NCBI GenBank assembly: GCA_035295665.1
Contig: DATGIQ010000544.1
Location: forward strand, 1-64,000
Reading direction: 5' to 3'
From: DATGIQ01 sp035295665
GTDB lineage: Bacteria; Planctomycetota; Planctomycetia; Gemmatales; Gemmataceae
DNA length: 64,000 bases
This document shows positions 47,187 to 54,936 of this stretch, piece after piece (within the stretch, counting starts at the first letter, position 1; the number at the start of each line of letters is the position of its first letter). A model generated the notes under the pieces. It worked only from the letters and a program-made list of their open reading frames with translations, was not told the DNA's origin and made no database searches. A program made the position numbers and the translations under genes.

Positions 47187-48206
47187 TCAGGGGTGCGGAT
47201 GGCCCGGATGTTCCCCTTTGTGATCGCCTCCCGGGTCCTGATCATGATCCGCATCGTGTGCATGGCCGGGACCGGTCATTTGGGCACCATGTGGGCGCTC
47301 GGCCTGGGTGTGCCCTTCCTCTTCCAGCAGAGCGATGCCGCCCATCAAGGCGACGCCGGAAGTCAGAGCAAGAAATAGCGCCAGGCGATCATGGCGGTGA
47401 AACTGGACTTCGGGCAAGAGGTCCGACAGGGCGATAAACAGAAACGTCCCCGCCGAAAATGCCAGGGCTGCACCGGTAAGTTGTGATTGCAAATCTTCTC
47501 GGATCGCACCTCGCGTCAGAAAGAACGCCACGACCCCCACCGGCACCATCAGTGCAAAGCCAAGTTGCACCAGCCCGACCTTGGACCGGCTCACGCCCTT
47601 GCGGCTCAACACGGTGGAGATGGCCAGGGCATCGGCGGGTTTGTGCAGGACGATCGCCAAGAACATGGCAAAGCCCGGAAGGACCCAGCCGAAAAAGGTC
47701 CCTTTCTCTGCAATGTCCGAACCGGCTTGAACGGCTCCGGCCAAGCCCACCCCGTTCATGAAGGTATGAATGGTTAAGCCCACCACAGCCATCCATCCGG
47801 CCACCGCCGGCGCTGCGGCTCGGTGATCATGATGCTCAGGCGCCGGGTGGAGATACTTGTGCTCGGACTCCTCATCGTGGCAGTGAACCTGGGATTCTTT
47901 GCCGTGGTGGTGGTGATGATGGCCACCGCCATCCATTTCGTGGCTATGAGGAGCAATAAAGCGTTCAATACAAAACAACCCGACCACGCCGAGAGCCATC
48001 CACCAACCGAACAGCGACCCAGCGTGTTCCATGGCCTCCGGCATGACGTGGAAAAACGAAGCCCCGAGCATGACCCCTGCCGAGAGACTGAGGTAAAACT
48101 GAAGCCGGCTGTGCGTAACCCGCCCGCGGAAGGGCAAGTGGCCGCCCAGCAGAGACGCAATGGGAATGAGCACGCTGTAAAGCCACAACCAGGAACTCTC
48201 GGTCAT
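47187..48206 (-). CDS. ZIP-family metal transporter with His-rich loops
   Basis: 339 residues, about eight transmembrane segments. The family metal site is in GLTIHTFMNGVGLAGAV and IVLHKPADALAIS. A cytoplasmic loop holds six His in a row (GGGHHHHHHGKES) plus HDEESEHKYLHPAPEHHDH, and the C-terminal tail has a further His/Asp cluster (GHAHDADHDQDP). These should bind zinc or a similar metal and may act as sensors. ATG at 48206 is chosen; GTG at 48218 is possible. A promoter with an overlapping palindrome lies upstream. Confidence 0.88.
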   Translation of the reverse strand: MTESSWLWLYSVLIPIASLLGGHLPFRGRVTHSRLQFYLSLSAGVMLGASFFHVMPEAMEHAGSLFGWWMALGVVGLFCIERFIAPHSHEMDGGGHHHHHHGKESQVHCHDEESEHKYLHPAPEHHDHRAAAPAVAGWMAVVGLTIHTFMNGVGLAGAVQAGSDIAEKGTFFGWVLPGFAMFLAIVLHKPADALAISTVLSRKGVSRSKVGLVQLGFALMVPVGVVAFFLTRGAIREDLQSQLTGAALAFSAGTFLFIALSDLLPEVQFHRHDRLALFLALTSGVALMGGIALLEEEGHTQAERPHGAQMTGPGHAHDADHDQDPGGDHKGEHPGHPHP

Positions 48207-48256
48207 GATCCGATCCACTCTTGCACAGGAATTGCGGAGGCCACCGTGAACACTCC

Positions 48257-48288
48257 GGTAATACTAAATAATACCACAAGCAAGTCAA
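48257..48288 (-). promoter_or_regulatory. Promoter of the ZIP gene with an imperfect palindrome over the -10
   Basis: On the minus strand: TTGACT (48288-48283), 16-base spacer, TAGTAT (48266-48261). The -10 lies inside GGTATTATTTAGTATTACC (48275-48257), a 19-base imperfect palindrome and the only A+T-rich patch nearby. It could be the operator of a metal regulator such as a Fur/Zur or DtxR-type protein. Confidence 0.5.
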
Positions 48289-48502
48289 GGGTTTAAGGCG
48301 GCGGCAGAAGCATCCACGTTTTTTCCGCGTCCTCGCCCGGACGGGATGATTCTCGTCCTCTCCCACCACACAGACCGCTCGAAGAAAAGGACCGGCGTTG
48401 CCGGGCCGAACCGGCCACGTGCGTTGCCGGCCCACAAGCCATGCGGTACCATTCACGGGGTTCGCAGCGTTGGACAAACGCGGGCTAACCGATGGAGGAA
48501 TC

Positions 48503-50350
48503 ATGGCCACCGCCTTTGGCATTGATCGGTATCTGAATATCCGTGCCGCCAACGCACCGAGCTTTTCGCCTGACGGGCGATTCCTGACGTTTCTCACGAA
48601 TATCACTGGGGTTGCACAGCTTTGGCAAGTGCCCATTGAGGGCGGCTGGCCAACGCAGCTTACCTTCACCCATGAAAGCGTACGCCTCGGTCAATACAGC
48701 CCGCTCCGCCATGAGTTGATTTTCGCCATGGACACGGGAGGCAATGAGCGCACCCAGCTCTATCGGCTGAGGGGGGTGGGCGGCGGCACTGATCATGGTC
48801 TCGGTGAGGGCTGGACCGCACACGAGTTGACGCGCCGGGCTGATGCGATCCACGAATTTGGCGGCTGGAGCCACGATGGCAAATGCATCGCCTTCAGCGC
48901 CAACCGCGATGAGCCAAGCCGCTTCGATGTGTATGTGCAGAATCTCTCCGAACCCGACGCCAAGCTGGTCCAGCGCGGTCCGGGCGGTTTTTACCTGACC
49001 GCGGGCTGGTCCCCCGACGACCGATCCTTGCTCGTGTTGCACATGGAAACGAACGTGCAACAGAACCTGTACGTGCTGGACGTAAACGATGGAACCAGCC
49101 GGCTTCTGACGTCCCATCAAGGCGAGGCTCAGTATCACAGCCCACACTGGTCGGCTGATGGTAAGTTGATTTATTGTGCAAGCACCGCCGAGGGCCGCGA
49201 CGTGGCCGGGCTGGCGCAAATCGAAGTGTTGACCGGGAAGCTCACGTACCTGGACACCCCGGAGCACGAGGTCACGGCGGTGACTGCTTCGCCCAAGGGC
49301 CGCTGGCTCGCCTGGCTCCTCAATGTGGATGGCAAGTCTGTGCTGAAGCTGCGCGAGCTTGCCAATGGCAAAACCTTTACGCCCACGGACCTGCCCCTAG
49401 GTGTCCTGTCCGCCGTCGAATTCTCTCAGGACGACAACCAACTTGCGTTTGATTTCGATGGGCCGCGTCACAACCTGGATGTGTGGATCTGGGACTTGGC
49501 GGCTCTGCGAAATCAGGGCCGGGCGCCGCTCCGGCAAGTGACGCATTCGAGCCGAGCCGGCATTCCGTTTTCCCAATTCAGCGAGCCGGAGCTGATTCGC
49601 TATCCCACCTTCGATGGCCGAAGAATCCCCGCGTGGTTTTATCGTCCCGCCCGGAAGGATTCCGAACTTCCGCCTGTCATCGTTTACCCACACGGCGGAC
49701 CGGAGAGCCAGACCCGCCCGAACTTCAGCGGACTGTTTCAATTCTTTGTGGAACGCGGCTACGCCATCCTGGCTCCGAACGTGCGGGGCTCCACGGGCTA
49801 TGGGACCGCGTACATGAACCTGGATAATACCACCAAGCGGATGGACAGCGTCGCCGACTTGGCCCACGCAGCTTACTGGCTGCGCGATCAGAAACAGGGG
49901 GATGCGAAACGGCTGGCCGTGTACGGGGGGAGCTATGGCGGCTTCATGGTGCTGGCGGCCGTGACGCACTATCCCGATTTGTGGGCCGCCGGCATTGATG
50001 TGGTCGGCATCTGCAACTTTGTCACCTTCCTGGAAAAAACCGGCGCTTACCGGCGTGCCCACCGGGAAGCGGAATATGGCAATCTGCGCGAGCACCGGGC
50101 CTTTTTTGAACAAATCAGCCCGATTCACCATGTGGACAAGATCCGTTGCCCGATGATGGTCATCCACGGAGCCAACGATCCGCGCGTGCCCGTGCAAGAA
50201 GCGGAACAGATTGTCGCGGCGCTGAAGAAGCGAGATATCCCCGTCGTCTACCTGCGTTACGAGGACGAAGGCCATGGACTCGCCAAGTTGAAGAATCGGC
50301 TCGATGCCTATCCGCGGATGGCGGAGTTTCTGGACAAGTATTTGAAATGA
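48503..50350 (+). CDS. S9-family serine peptidase (acylaminoacyl-peptidase/prolyl oligopeptidase type)
   Basis: 615 residues. An N-terminal beta-propeller with TolB/WD-like turns (SFSPDGRFLTFLT, AVEFSQDDNQLAFDFDG) precedes an alpha/beta hydrolase domain. The triad is visible: Ser477 in YGGSYGGF, Asp559 in GANDPRVP and His591 in DEGHGL. It cuts short peptides after selected residues. There is no clear signal peptide, so it probably acts in the cytoplasm. The ATG at 48503 has GGAGG five bases upstream; the next gene begins nine bases after its stop. Confidence 0.92.
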   Translation: MATAFGIDRYLNIRAANAPSFSPDGRFLTFLTNITGVAQLWQVPIEGGWPTQLTFTHESVRLGQYSPLRHELIFAMDTGGNERTQLYRLRGVGGGTDHGLGEGWTAHELTRRADAIHEFGGWSHDGKCIAFSANRDEPSRFDVYVQNLSEPDAKLVQRGPGGFYLTAGWSPDDRSLLVLHMETNVQQNLYVLDVNDGTSRLLTSHQGEAQYHSPHWSADGKLIYCASTAEGRDVAGLAQIEVLTGKLTYLDTPEHEVTAVTASPKGRWLAWLLNVDGKSVLKLRELANGKTFTPTDLPLGVLSAVEFSQDDNQLAFDFDGPRHNLDVWIWDLAALRNQGRAPLRQVTHSSRAGIPFSQFSEPELIRYPTFDGRRIPAWFYRPARKDSELPPVIVYPHGGPESQTRPNFSGLFQFFVERGYAILAPNVRGSTGYGTAYMNLDNTTKRMDSVADLAHAAYWLRDQKQGDAKRLAVYGGSYGGFMVLAAVTHYPDLWAAGIDVVGICNFVTFLEKTGAYRRAHREAEYGNLREHRAFFEQISPIHHVDKIRCPMMVIHGANDPRVPVQEAEQIVAALKKRDIPVVYLRYEDEGHGLAKLKNRLDAYPRMAEFLDKYLK

Positions 50351-50359
50351 GGAATTCCC

Positions 50360-50902
50360 ATGGCCCTTATCGAGTGTCCCGAATGTAGCCAGCAGGTCAG
50401 CGACGAAGCGTGGATGTGTCCGCACTGCGGGCTGCCGTTGCGATCGACAACGTTTTTCGGCTACGACTTTCGGTCACAAACGACGCTGTTCGGTTTGCCG
50501 TTAGTGCATATTGCCACCGGTTTCGATCCGTTGAGTGGGCGCCGGCGTGTTGCCCGCGGGATTATCGCCATGGGCGACTTGGCCATCGGGGTATTGGCAC
50601 TCGGGGGAGGGGCGATCGGCGGCATTGCTCTTGGCGGAGGAGCCATCGGAGTGATCGCGCTGGGAGGCGGAGCCATCGGCTTGCTTTTTGCCCTGGGTGG
50701 CGCAGCGGTTGGAGCCATTGCCGTGGGCGGAGCCGCCGTTGGCATTGTGGCGCTGGGAGGCGCAGCATTCGGCTACTACGCTCTGGGAGGCCAAGCCGCC
50801 GGAGTTCATCCGCTGGGAAGCAACGTTCACGATCCTGAGGCGTTGCAATTCTTTCGGCAGTGGCTCGGTTCGTGGGTCGATCCATTCTTGCGGAAGCGAT
50901 AG
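50360..50902 (+). CDS. Zinc-ribbon protein with seven Gly/Ala-rich decapeptide repeats
   Basis: 180 residues. The N-terminus is a four-Cys zinc ribbon (Cys6, Cys9, Cys20, Cys23). Residues about 75-150 consist of seven units of ten to eleven residues of the type IALGGGAIGV. These may pack as a small parallel beta structure or as glycine-zipper helices in the membrane. Nine bases separate it from the peptidase, so it is probably on the same transcript. Function unknown. Confidence 0.78.
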   Translation: MALIECPECSQQVSDEAWMCPHCGLPLRSTTFFGYDFRSQTTLFGLPLVHIATGFDPLSGRRRVARGIIAMGDLAIGVLALGGGAIGGIALGGGAIGVIALGGGAIGLLFALGGAAVGAIAVGGAAVGIVALGGAAFGYYALGGQAAGVHPLGSNVHDPEALQFFRQWLGSWVDPFLRKR

Positions 50903-50947
50903 GGCCGAGCGGTTTTTCCATCATTCCAAGAACCGGAGAATGTAGGT

Positions 50948-51631
50948 GTGAAGCGAGCCGTGATTCTGGTCAGCGGCGGTCTGGACAGTGCCACTACGTT
51001 AGCCATCGCCCGCAGTCAAGGCTTTGAACTATACGCCCTCAGTGTGGACTACGGCCAGCGCCACCGTCGGGAACTGGAGTGTGCGCGGCAGGTCGCGCGC
51101 GCCTTGGGCACGATCCGGCATACGATCGTCACCGTGGATCTTCGTGCCGTTGGCGGCTCGGCCTTGACCGACACGCTGGATGTGCCGAAAGATCGTTCCC
51201 ACGAAGAAATGGGCCAAGGGATTCCGATCACCTATGTACCGGCCCGGAATACGATCTTACTTGGCCTGGCGCTCGGCTATGCGGAAGTCGTCGAAGCGTT
51301 TGATTTGTTCATCGGCGCCAATGCCGTCGATTACAGCGGCTATCCTGATTGTCGCCCAGAGTTTCTCGCCCAGTTTGAGCGGCTCGCCAACCTGGCCACC
51401 AAGGCTGCCGTGGAAGGCCGCGGCACCTTCCACGTGCACGCGCCGCTCTTGCAGCGAACGAAAGCCGAAATCATCCGGGAAGGGGCGCGTCTTGGCGTGG
51501 ATTACGCGTTGACGCTCAGCTGCTACGATCCCGATCCGCAAGGCCGGGCGTGTGGCCGCTGCGATAGCTGTCGGCTGCGGAGGAAAGGATTTGAGGAGGC
51601 GGGGCTGCCCGATCCGGCGAGCGTTGCATAG
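50948..51631 (+). CDS. queC: 7-cyano-7-deazaguanine synthase
   Basis: 227 residues. QueC turns carboxy-deazaguanine into preQ0 with ATP and ammonia, for queuosine in tRNA. The PP-loop is [12 protein letters not shown] near the start; further marks are [31 protein letters not shown], and the zinc site [14 protein letters not shown] at the C-terminus. GTG at 50948. No other queuosine genes are in the window. Confidence 0.95.
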   Translation: MKRAVILVSGGLDSATTLAIARSQGFELYALSVDYGQRHRRELECARQVARALGTIRHTIVTVDLRAVGGSALTDTLDVPKDRSHEEMGQGIPITYVPARNTILLGLALGYAEVVEAFDLFIGANAVDYSGYPDCRPEFLAQFERLANLATKAAVEGRGTFHVHAPLLQRTKAEIIREGARLGVDYALTLSCYDPDPQGRACGRCDSCRLRRKGFEEAGLPDPASVA

Positions 51632-51632
51632 A

Positions 51633-51950
51633 TCATGGACTCTTGTCCGGGAGTAATCGGACAGCCTTGATAAACGCCAACGGTTGATCCTCGCTAACAG
51701 CAAAATGGACGCCCAGTGGATGCACAATGCATGTGCGAATCTGAAGATGCAAGGCCGGTAACCGGTAATAAGGTTCGCCAAATCCAAGTGGATTGAACTG
51801 GAGACGTTCGACGATTCGCCGAAAGGCCGAGGCAATTGTCCTTTTTCGCTTGGCTTCAAGAGTGTGCCGTTGGAGTTGTAGCAGGGCTTGGGTAAGAGCA
51901 TTCGAGCAATGGACGCGAAAGCGTCGGCGACCATTATCCGCGTCCGCCAT
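51633..51950 (-). CDS. Small protein, possible RelE/ParE-like toxin
   Basis: 105 residues, ATG at 51950. The central part (IVERLQFNPLGFGEPYYRLPALHLQIRTCIVHPLGVHFAVSED) has the pattern of RelE/ParE-type toxins in which FGEP and a basic strand precede PLxVxFAV, but the match is by eye only. The gene starts two bases after the stop of the small gene upstream, which is the usual arrangement of toxin-antitoxin pairs. It ends two bases from queC, in convergent orientation. Confidence 0.5.
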   Translation of the reverse strand: MADADNGRRRFRVHCSNALTQALLQLQRHTLEAKRKRTIASAFRRIVERLQFNPLGFGEPYYRLPALHLQIRTCIVHPLGVHFAVSEDQPLAFIKAVRLLPDKSP

Positions 51951-51952
51951 TG

Positions 51953-52195
51953 CTATTGTTTGCTCTTTCGCCCGTGCGTTTCCTGATAGATTGTCTCCAG
52001 TTCGGCAACAACTTGTTCCGCAGGAACGCCTTCTTCGAACTCCGTGAATTTCTGCAGATCGGCTGCGGTGAAGGCTCGACGTGCCGTAGCAGCGATTTCT
52101 TTCCGGGTGGCACCCTTCCTTACTCGCAATCGGGGAGTAGCAGCGATACCATTTCTGGTCATGCACCTTGCCGTCCGGCTCGACTTGTTCATCAT
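51953..52195 (-). CDS. Small protein upstream of the possible toxin (candidate antitoxin)
   Basis: About 80 residues. The basic N-terminal half is followed by an acidic, helical C-terminus (FTEFEEGVPAEQVVAELETIYQ), as in many antitoxins. The start is uncertain: ATG at 52195 or 52192 has AAGGA upstream, while ATG at 52225 would add ten residues. The family is not recognised. Confidence 0.45.
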   Translation of the reverse strand: MMNKSSRTARCMTRNGIAATPRLRVRKGATRKEIAATARRAFTAADLQKFTEFEEGVPAEQVVAELETIYQETHGRKSKQ

Positions 52196-52331
52196 CGGGT
52201 TCCTTCTTTCCCAGGCCGATGCCATTGTACCCCCCGGCGATGGGATCTGTTATCCCTTTCGGAACTCGAAGCAGCACGGAGAAACCCCTTGGTTTCTTCG
52301 TGCCGCTTCGAGTTCGGAGCAGCGGATGGAC

Positions 52332-54179
52332 CTATTTCATGTGCTTCTTGAGTTCCCCATCCAGGCTGCTCACCTGTTGAACCGTACGGCTCAGGACCTT
52401 GCCGTCCTTGTCCACCAGCAACAAGAACGGTGGGAACAGAATCCCGTACTGCGTGGCCAACGGTCCTTCGAGGCCGCCCGGCTGGAACAAGTGGATGCCC
52501 GGCGCCGGGACACGCTGCAAGAACGCCTTCGCCTCGTCCGCCGTGTTGTCGAGATTGACACAGACCAAGGCCAGCCTTCCACCGTAGCTATCAAGCAACA
52601 GCTTGAGTGTGGCGAAGTCGCCGACACACCGTTCCTTGTTCAGGCCGCCCCAGTAGTAAACCACGACCATCTTGCCGCGAAGACTGGCGAGGTTGAACGG
52701 GCTGCCGTCCAGCTGGGTGCCCGCCAGTTCCATTGGCTTCCCCTCGATTTCCAGGCGGCGCAGGGCACCGCGCGCCTTGGCTGCCAGCGAATGGTCCCCG
52801 AAGTCGCGCACCAAGTGGGCATACCACTTCTTCGCCTCCGTCTCCTTATCCATCGCCTCGCTGAACATGCCAAGCTGCATCAGGGCTTCGGGGGCATCTT
52901 CCGCCTTCGGGTAGTTGTCCACAAACTTGGCGAGCCGTTCCAGCCACTTATCCTGCACTTTGGTATTGTCCATGCCCGACCGGGAGAGCAGGGCATTCTC
53001 CGCCGACATTTCGCGGAACGTGATGAATGCGGCCAGGTTGCTCTTGGGCAGCAACTTCTCGTACTGCTCCTCGAGCTTTTGCAGACGTTGATAGGCAGTC
53101 TTGTCCTTGTCCGGACTGCTCTGGGCCGCCGCGGCCAGACCGTCGGCCATCTGGCGAATCCATTGTTCGCGTTCTTCCGGCTTCACCTTGGTCGCAATAT
53201 CATTGAGCAAATCCGCCCGCTTGAGGTTGTAGGTTACGAGTTCTGGATTGACTCCGCCGAGGTCGTTCGCCTTGGGCGGATTGGCATCCAGGGCGCCCAG
53301 TTGGCTCAGCAGCGCCTGCAACGCAGGATCATTGCCACCGGGCGTTTCCTCGGTTGTGCCATCGCCTATGCTCGGCGCGTCGACGATCCGCCAGACCAGA
53401 CCGATCTTGATCATCTCTCCGGTTTGTAGCCAATCATGCTTCCCATCGGTTTCACAGAGGATCGTTCCCCGCGCATAATGAATCACATCCTGCTTGGCAC
53501 CGTAGGTGTCGGCGGGGAGGCATTGCGGTGGCGCGGTTTCCAGGTGCAGCCAGCGCGTCTTGGCGTTCAAGTTCGGCAGCTTCGCGACGGTGTTCTGAAA
53601 CTTGGTGAGTGCCTGCTTCTGCAAGTCGCGCATGCGGGTCGCCTCGGCCGAAGGCAATCCCAGAGTGTCAATTTCGGAAGGAGAAATGAACAGCGCCTGA
53701 AGCCGATGGAAGTCGCGGGTAATGAGGGCCTGAACGATTTCCTGGCTCACTTCCTCCGCGGAAATCATCCGCCAGGAATCGATGCGATGATCTTTATTGA
53801 GATCGACGCCCCATTTCATGCCACCGGTGTTCAACCAGCGGTACTGATCCGGTTCCCCGACCATCTTGGTGTCGATCTCGCGGTAGACTTCAATCCCTTC
53901 GTGATAGTAGCACCAGATATGGGGTTGATTATCCCCCTTGGTGTCGATCAGTCGGCGCAGGGGCCGGCCTTGCGGGTCGAGCAGCAGCCAAGTCCGTCCT
54001 TCTTGTTGCCACTTGACGATGCATCGGCTTAGCTCTTCGGGTGTCGGTGTGCTGCACACGACGCCTTCCTGCTTCGGACGGAATTGAAGGATTTGCGCGG
54101 GAGTCGCCGCGGTGATGGTTCCGACCCACACCAGCAAGCAGCCCGCCGCCAACCCCGCGCCCACGTGTGCCTTCGCCAT
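52332..54179 (-). CDS. Exported protein with a C-terminal thioredoxin-like domain lacking CXXC
   Basis: 615 residues with a signal peptide (cut near residue 24, ITAATPA). The N-terminal half has WCYYHEGIEVYREIDTKMVGEPDQYRWLNTGGMKWGVDLNKD, not a domain I can name. Residues about 340-470 are helical and TPR-like. Residues about 470-615 form a TlpA-like redoxin domain (GTQLDGSPFNLASLRGKMVVVYYWGG...LLVDKDGKVL), but where TlpA has WCxxC this protein has YYWGGLNKERC, so a dithiol exchange site is missing. GGAGA lies seven bases before the ATG. It probably binds or senses rather than catalyses disulfide exchange. Confidence 0.8.
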   Translation of the reverse strand: MAKAHVGAGLAAGCLLVWVGTITAATPAQILQFRPKQEGVVCSTPTPEELSRCIVKWQQEGRTWLLLDPQGRPLRRLIDTKGDNQPHIWCYYHEGIEVYREIDTKMVGEPDQYRWLNTGGMKWGVDLNKDHRIDSWRMISAEEVSQEIVQALITRDFHRLQALFISPSEIDTLGLPSAEATRMRDLQKQALTKFQNTVAKLPNLNAKTRWLHLETAPPQCLPADTYGAKQDVIHYARGTILCETDGKHDWLQTGEMIKIGLVWRIVDAPSIGDGTTEETPGGNDPALQALLSQLGALDANPPKANDLGGVNPELVTYNLKRADLLNDIATKVKPEEREQWIRQMADGLAAAAQSSPDKDKTAYQRLQKLEEQYEKLLPKSNLAAFITFREMSAENALLSRSGMDNTKVQDKWLERLAKFVDNYPKAEDAPEALMQLGMFSEAMDKETEAKKWYAHLVRDFGDHSLAAKARGALRRLEIEGKPMELAGTQLDGSPFNLASLRGKMVVVYYWGGLNKERCVGDFATLKLLLDSYGGRLALVCVNLDNTADEAKAFLQRVPAPGIHLFQPGGLEGPLATQYGILFPPFLLLVDKDGKVLSRTVQQVSSLDGELKKHMK

Positions 54180-54382
54180 CCCAATCTCCTTTCGATCGAC
54201 GGGTGAGTATAGGGCATGTACCAGGTATTGTCGGCATTAGGCAGAGGGGTTATTCAACACAAAGGCGAGAAGAGCGGCGTAACCCGAACTTTGGGAAAAA
54301 ATCGAAAAGCAAGCCGAGTGGGGGAAACGCGGCGTGAACCGATCGGAGGATCAGAGCGTACTAGCTTCAGCCCATGACCAAC

Positions 54383-54411
54383 TTGACGCATTTTCGCACC
54401 CCAGCTATAAT
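54383..54411 (+). promoter_or_regulatory. Strong sigma-70-type promoter
   Basis: TTGACG at 54383-54388, an exact 17-base spacer and a perfect TATAAT at 54406-54411. Transcription should begin near 54418. The nearest start codon downstream is that of dnaG, 520 bases away. Confidence 0.7.
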
Positions 54412-54417
54412 TTTTCA

Positions 54418-54743
54418 GGCGCGTATAAGTAGCCTTGGATTGAACGGCGCAGCCAGCCAAATTTACGAATACGCGGTAGTCAGGCACAGAGAGCAAAGGC
54501 TTGGCGGATGCGTTGTGGCGAGGCGTGAGACGTGGTGCCAGGGAAGGCCGAGGTGCATGCCCGCCGATCGACCGGCGACAAGGGAATCCATGCAGGGATG
54601 GCTGCGGACTGGATCGATGAGGATCCCTCTCCGAGGTGGAGAGTTACTCGCAACGCAAACCATACCTCTTACCCGGTTGACACTGTCCGCCACACTCCTG
54701 TCCTCCGGTGCGCCGAACCAAACCGAGCTTCGGGGCTCGGTTT
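54418..54743 (+). ncRNA. Candidate non-coding RNA between a promoter and a hairpin
   Basis: The stretch begins at the predicted transcription start and ends with a perfect nine-base hairpin, AAACCGAGC/GCTCGGTTT at 54720-54743, followed by TTTCTCC. It could be a small RNA of about 325 bases or a long 5' leader of dnaG with an attenuator. I compared it by eye with RNase P RNA, tmRNA, 6S RNA and SRP RNA and saw none of their fixed motifs. Confidence 0.3.
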
Positions 54744-54936
54744 CTCCAGGAAACGGGGTTTCTTGGGGGGAATTCGGAACTCCTCTCGTGTGATTGTCAA
54801 CCGTAGTGCCGTGCCCCACCGCCGGTGCTCGGTGCCGCTATGGGGCGTACCCTGCACGGCAGCGTCCTTGCTTTGATCGGGGCGAGCGCACACACGAGCC
54901 TGGGAGCCTGGTTTCACCCCGCCATACGGGTGGCCT

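Larger units (their letters stand above)
54180..54936. other. Long non-coding gap upstream of dnaG
   Basis: 757 bases without a credible coding frame. It holds a strong promoter (54383-54411), an A+T-rich start region after it, and a terminator-like hairpin (54720-54743). The last 190 bases before dnaG contain several G+C-rich inverted segments that I cannot assign. Confidence 0.5.

Noticed and set aside
51633..52277. One 214-residue minus-strand gene
   Set aside because: The upper half overlaps another frame with a better start and composition, and an ATG at 51950 directly follows that gene's stop. Two small genes fit better.
54500..54620. tmRNA-like words (GAGGTGCATGCC)
   Set aside because: The tmRNA ends, the tRNA-like part and the tag reading frame are absent.
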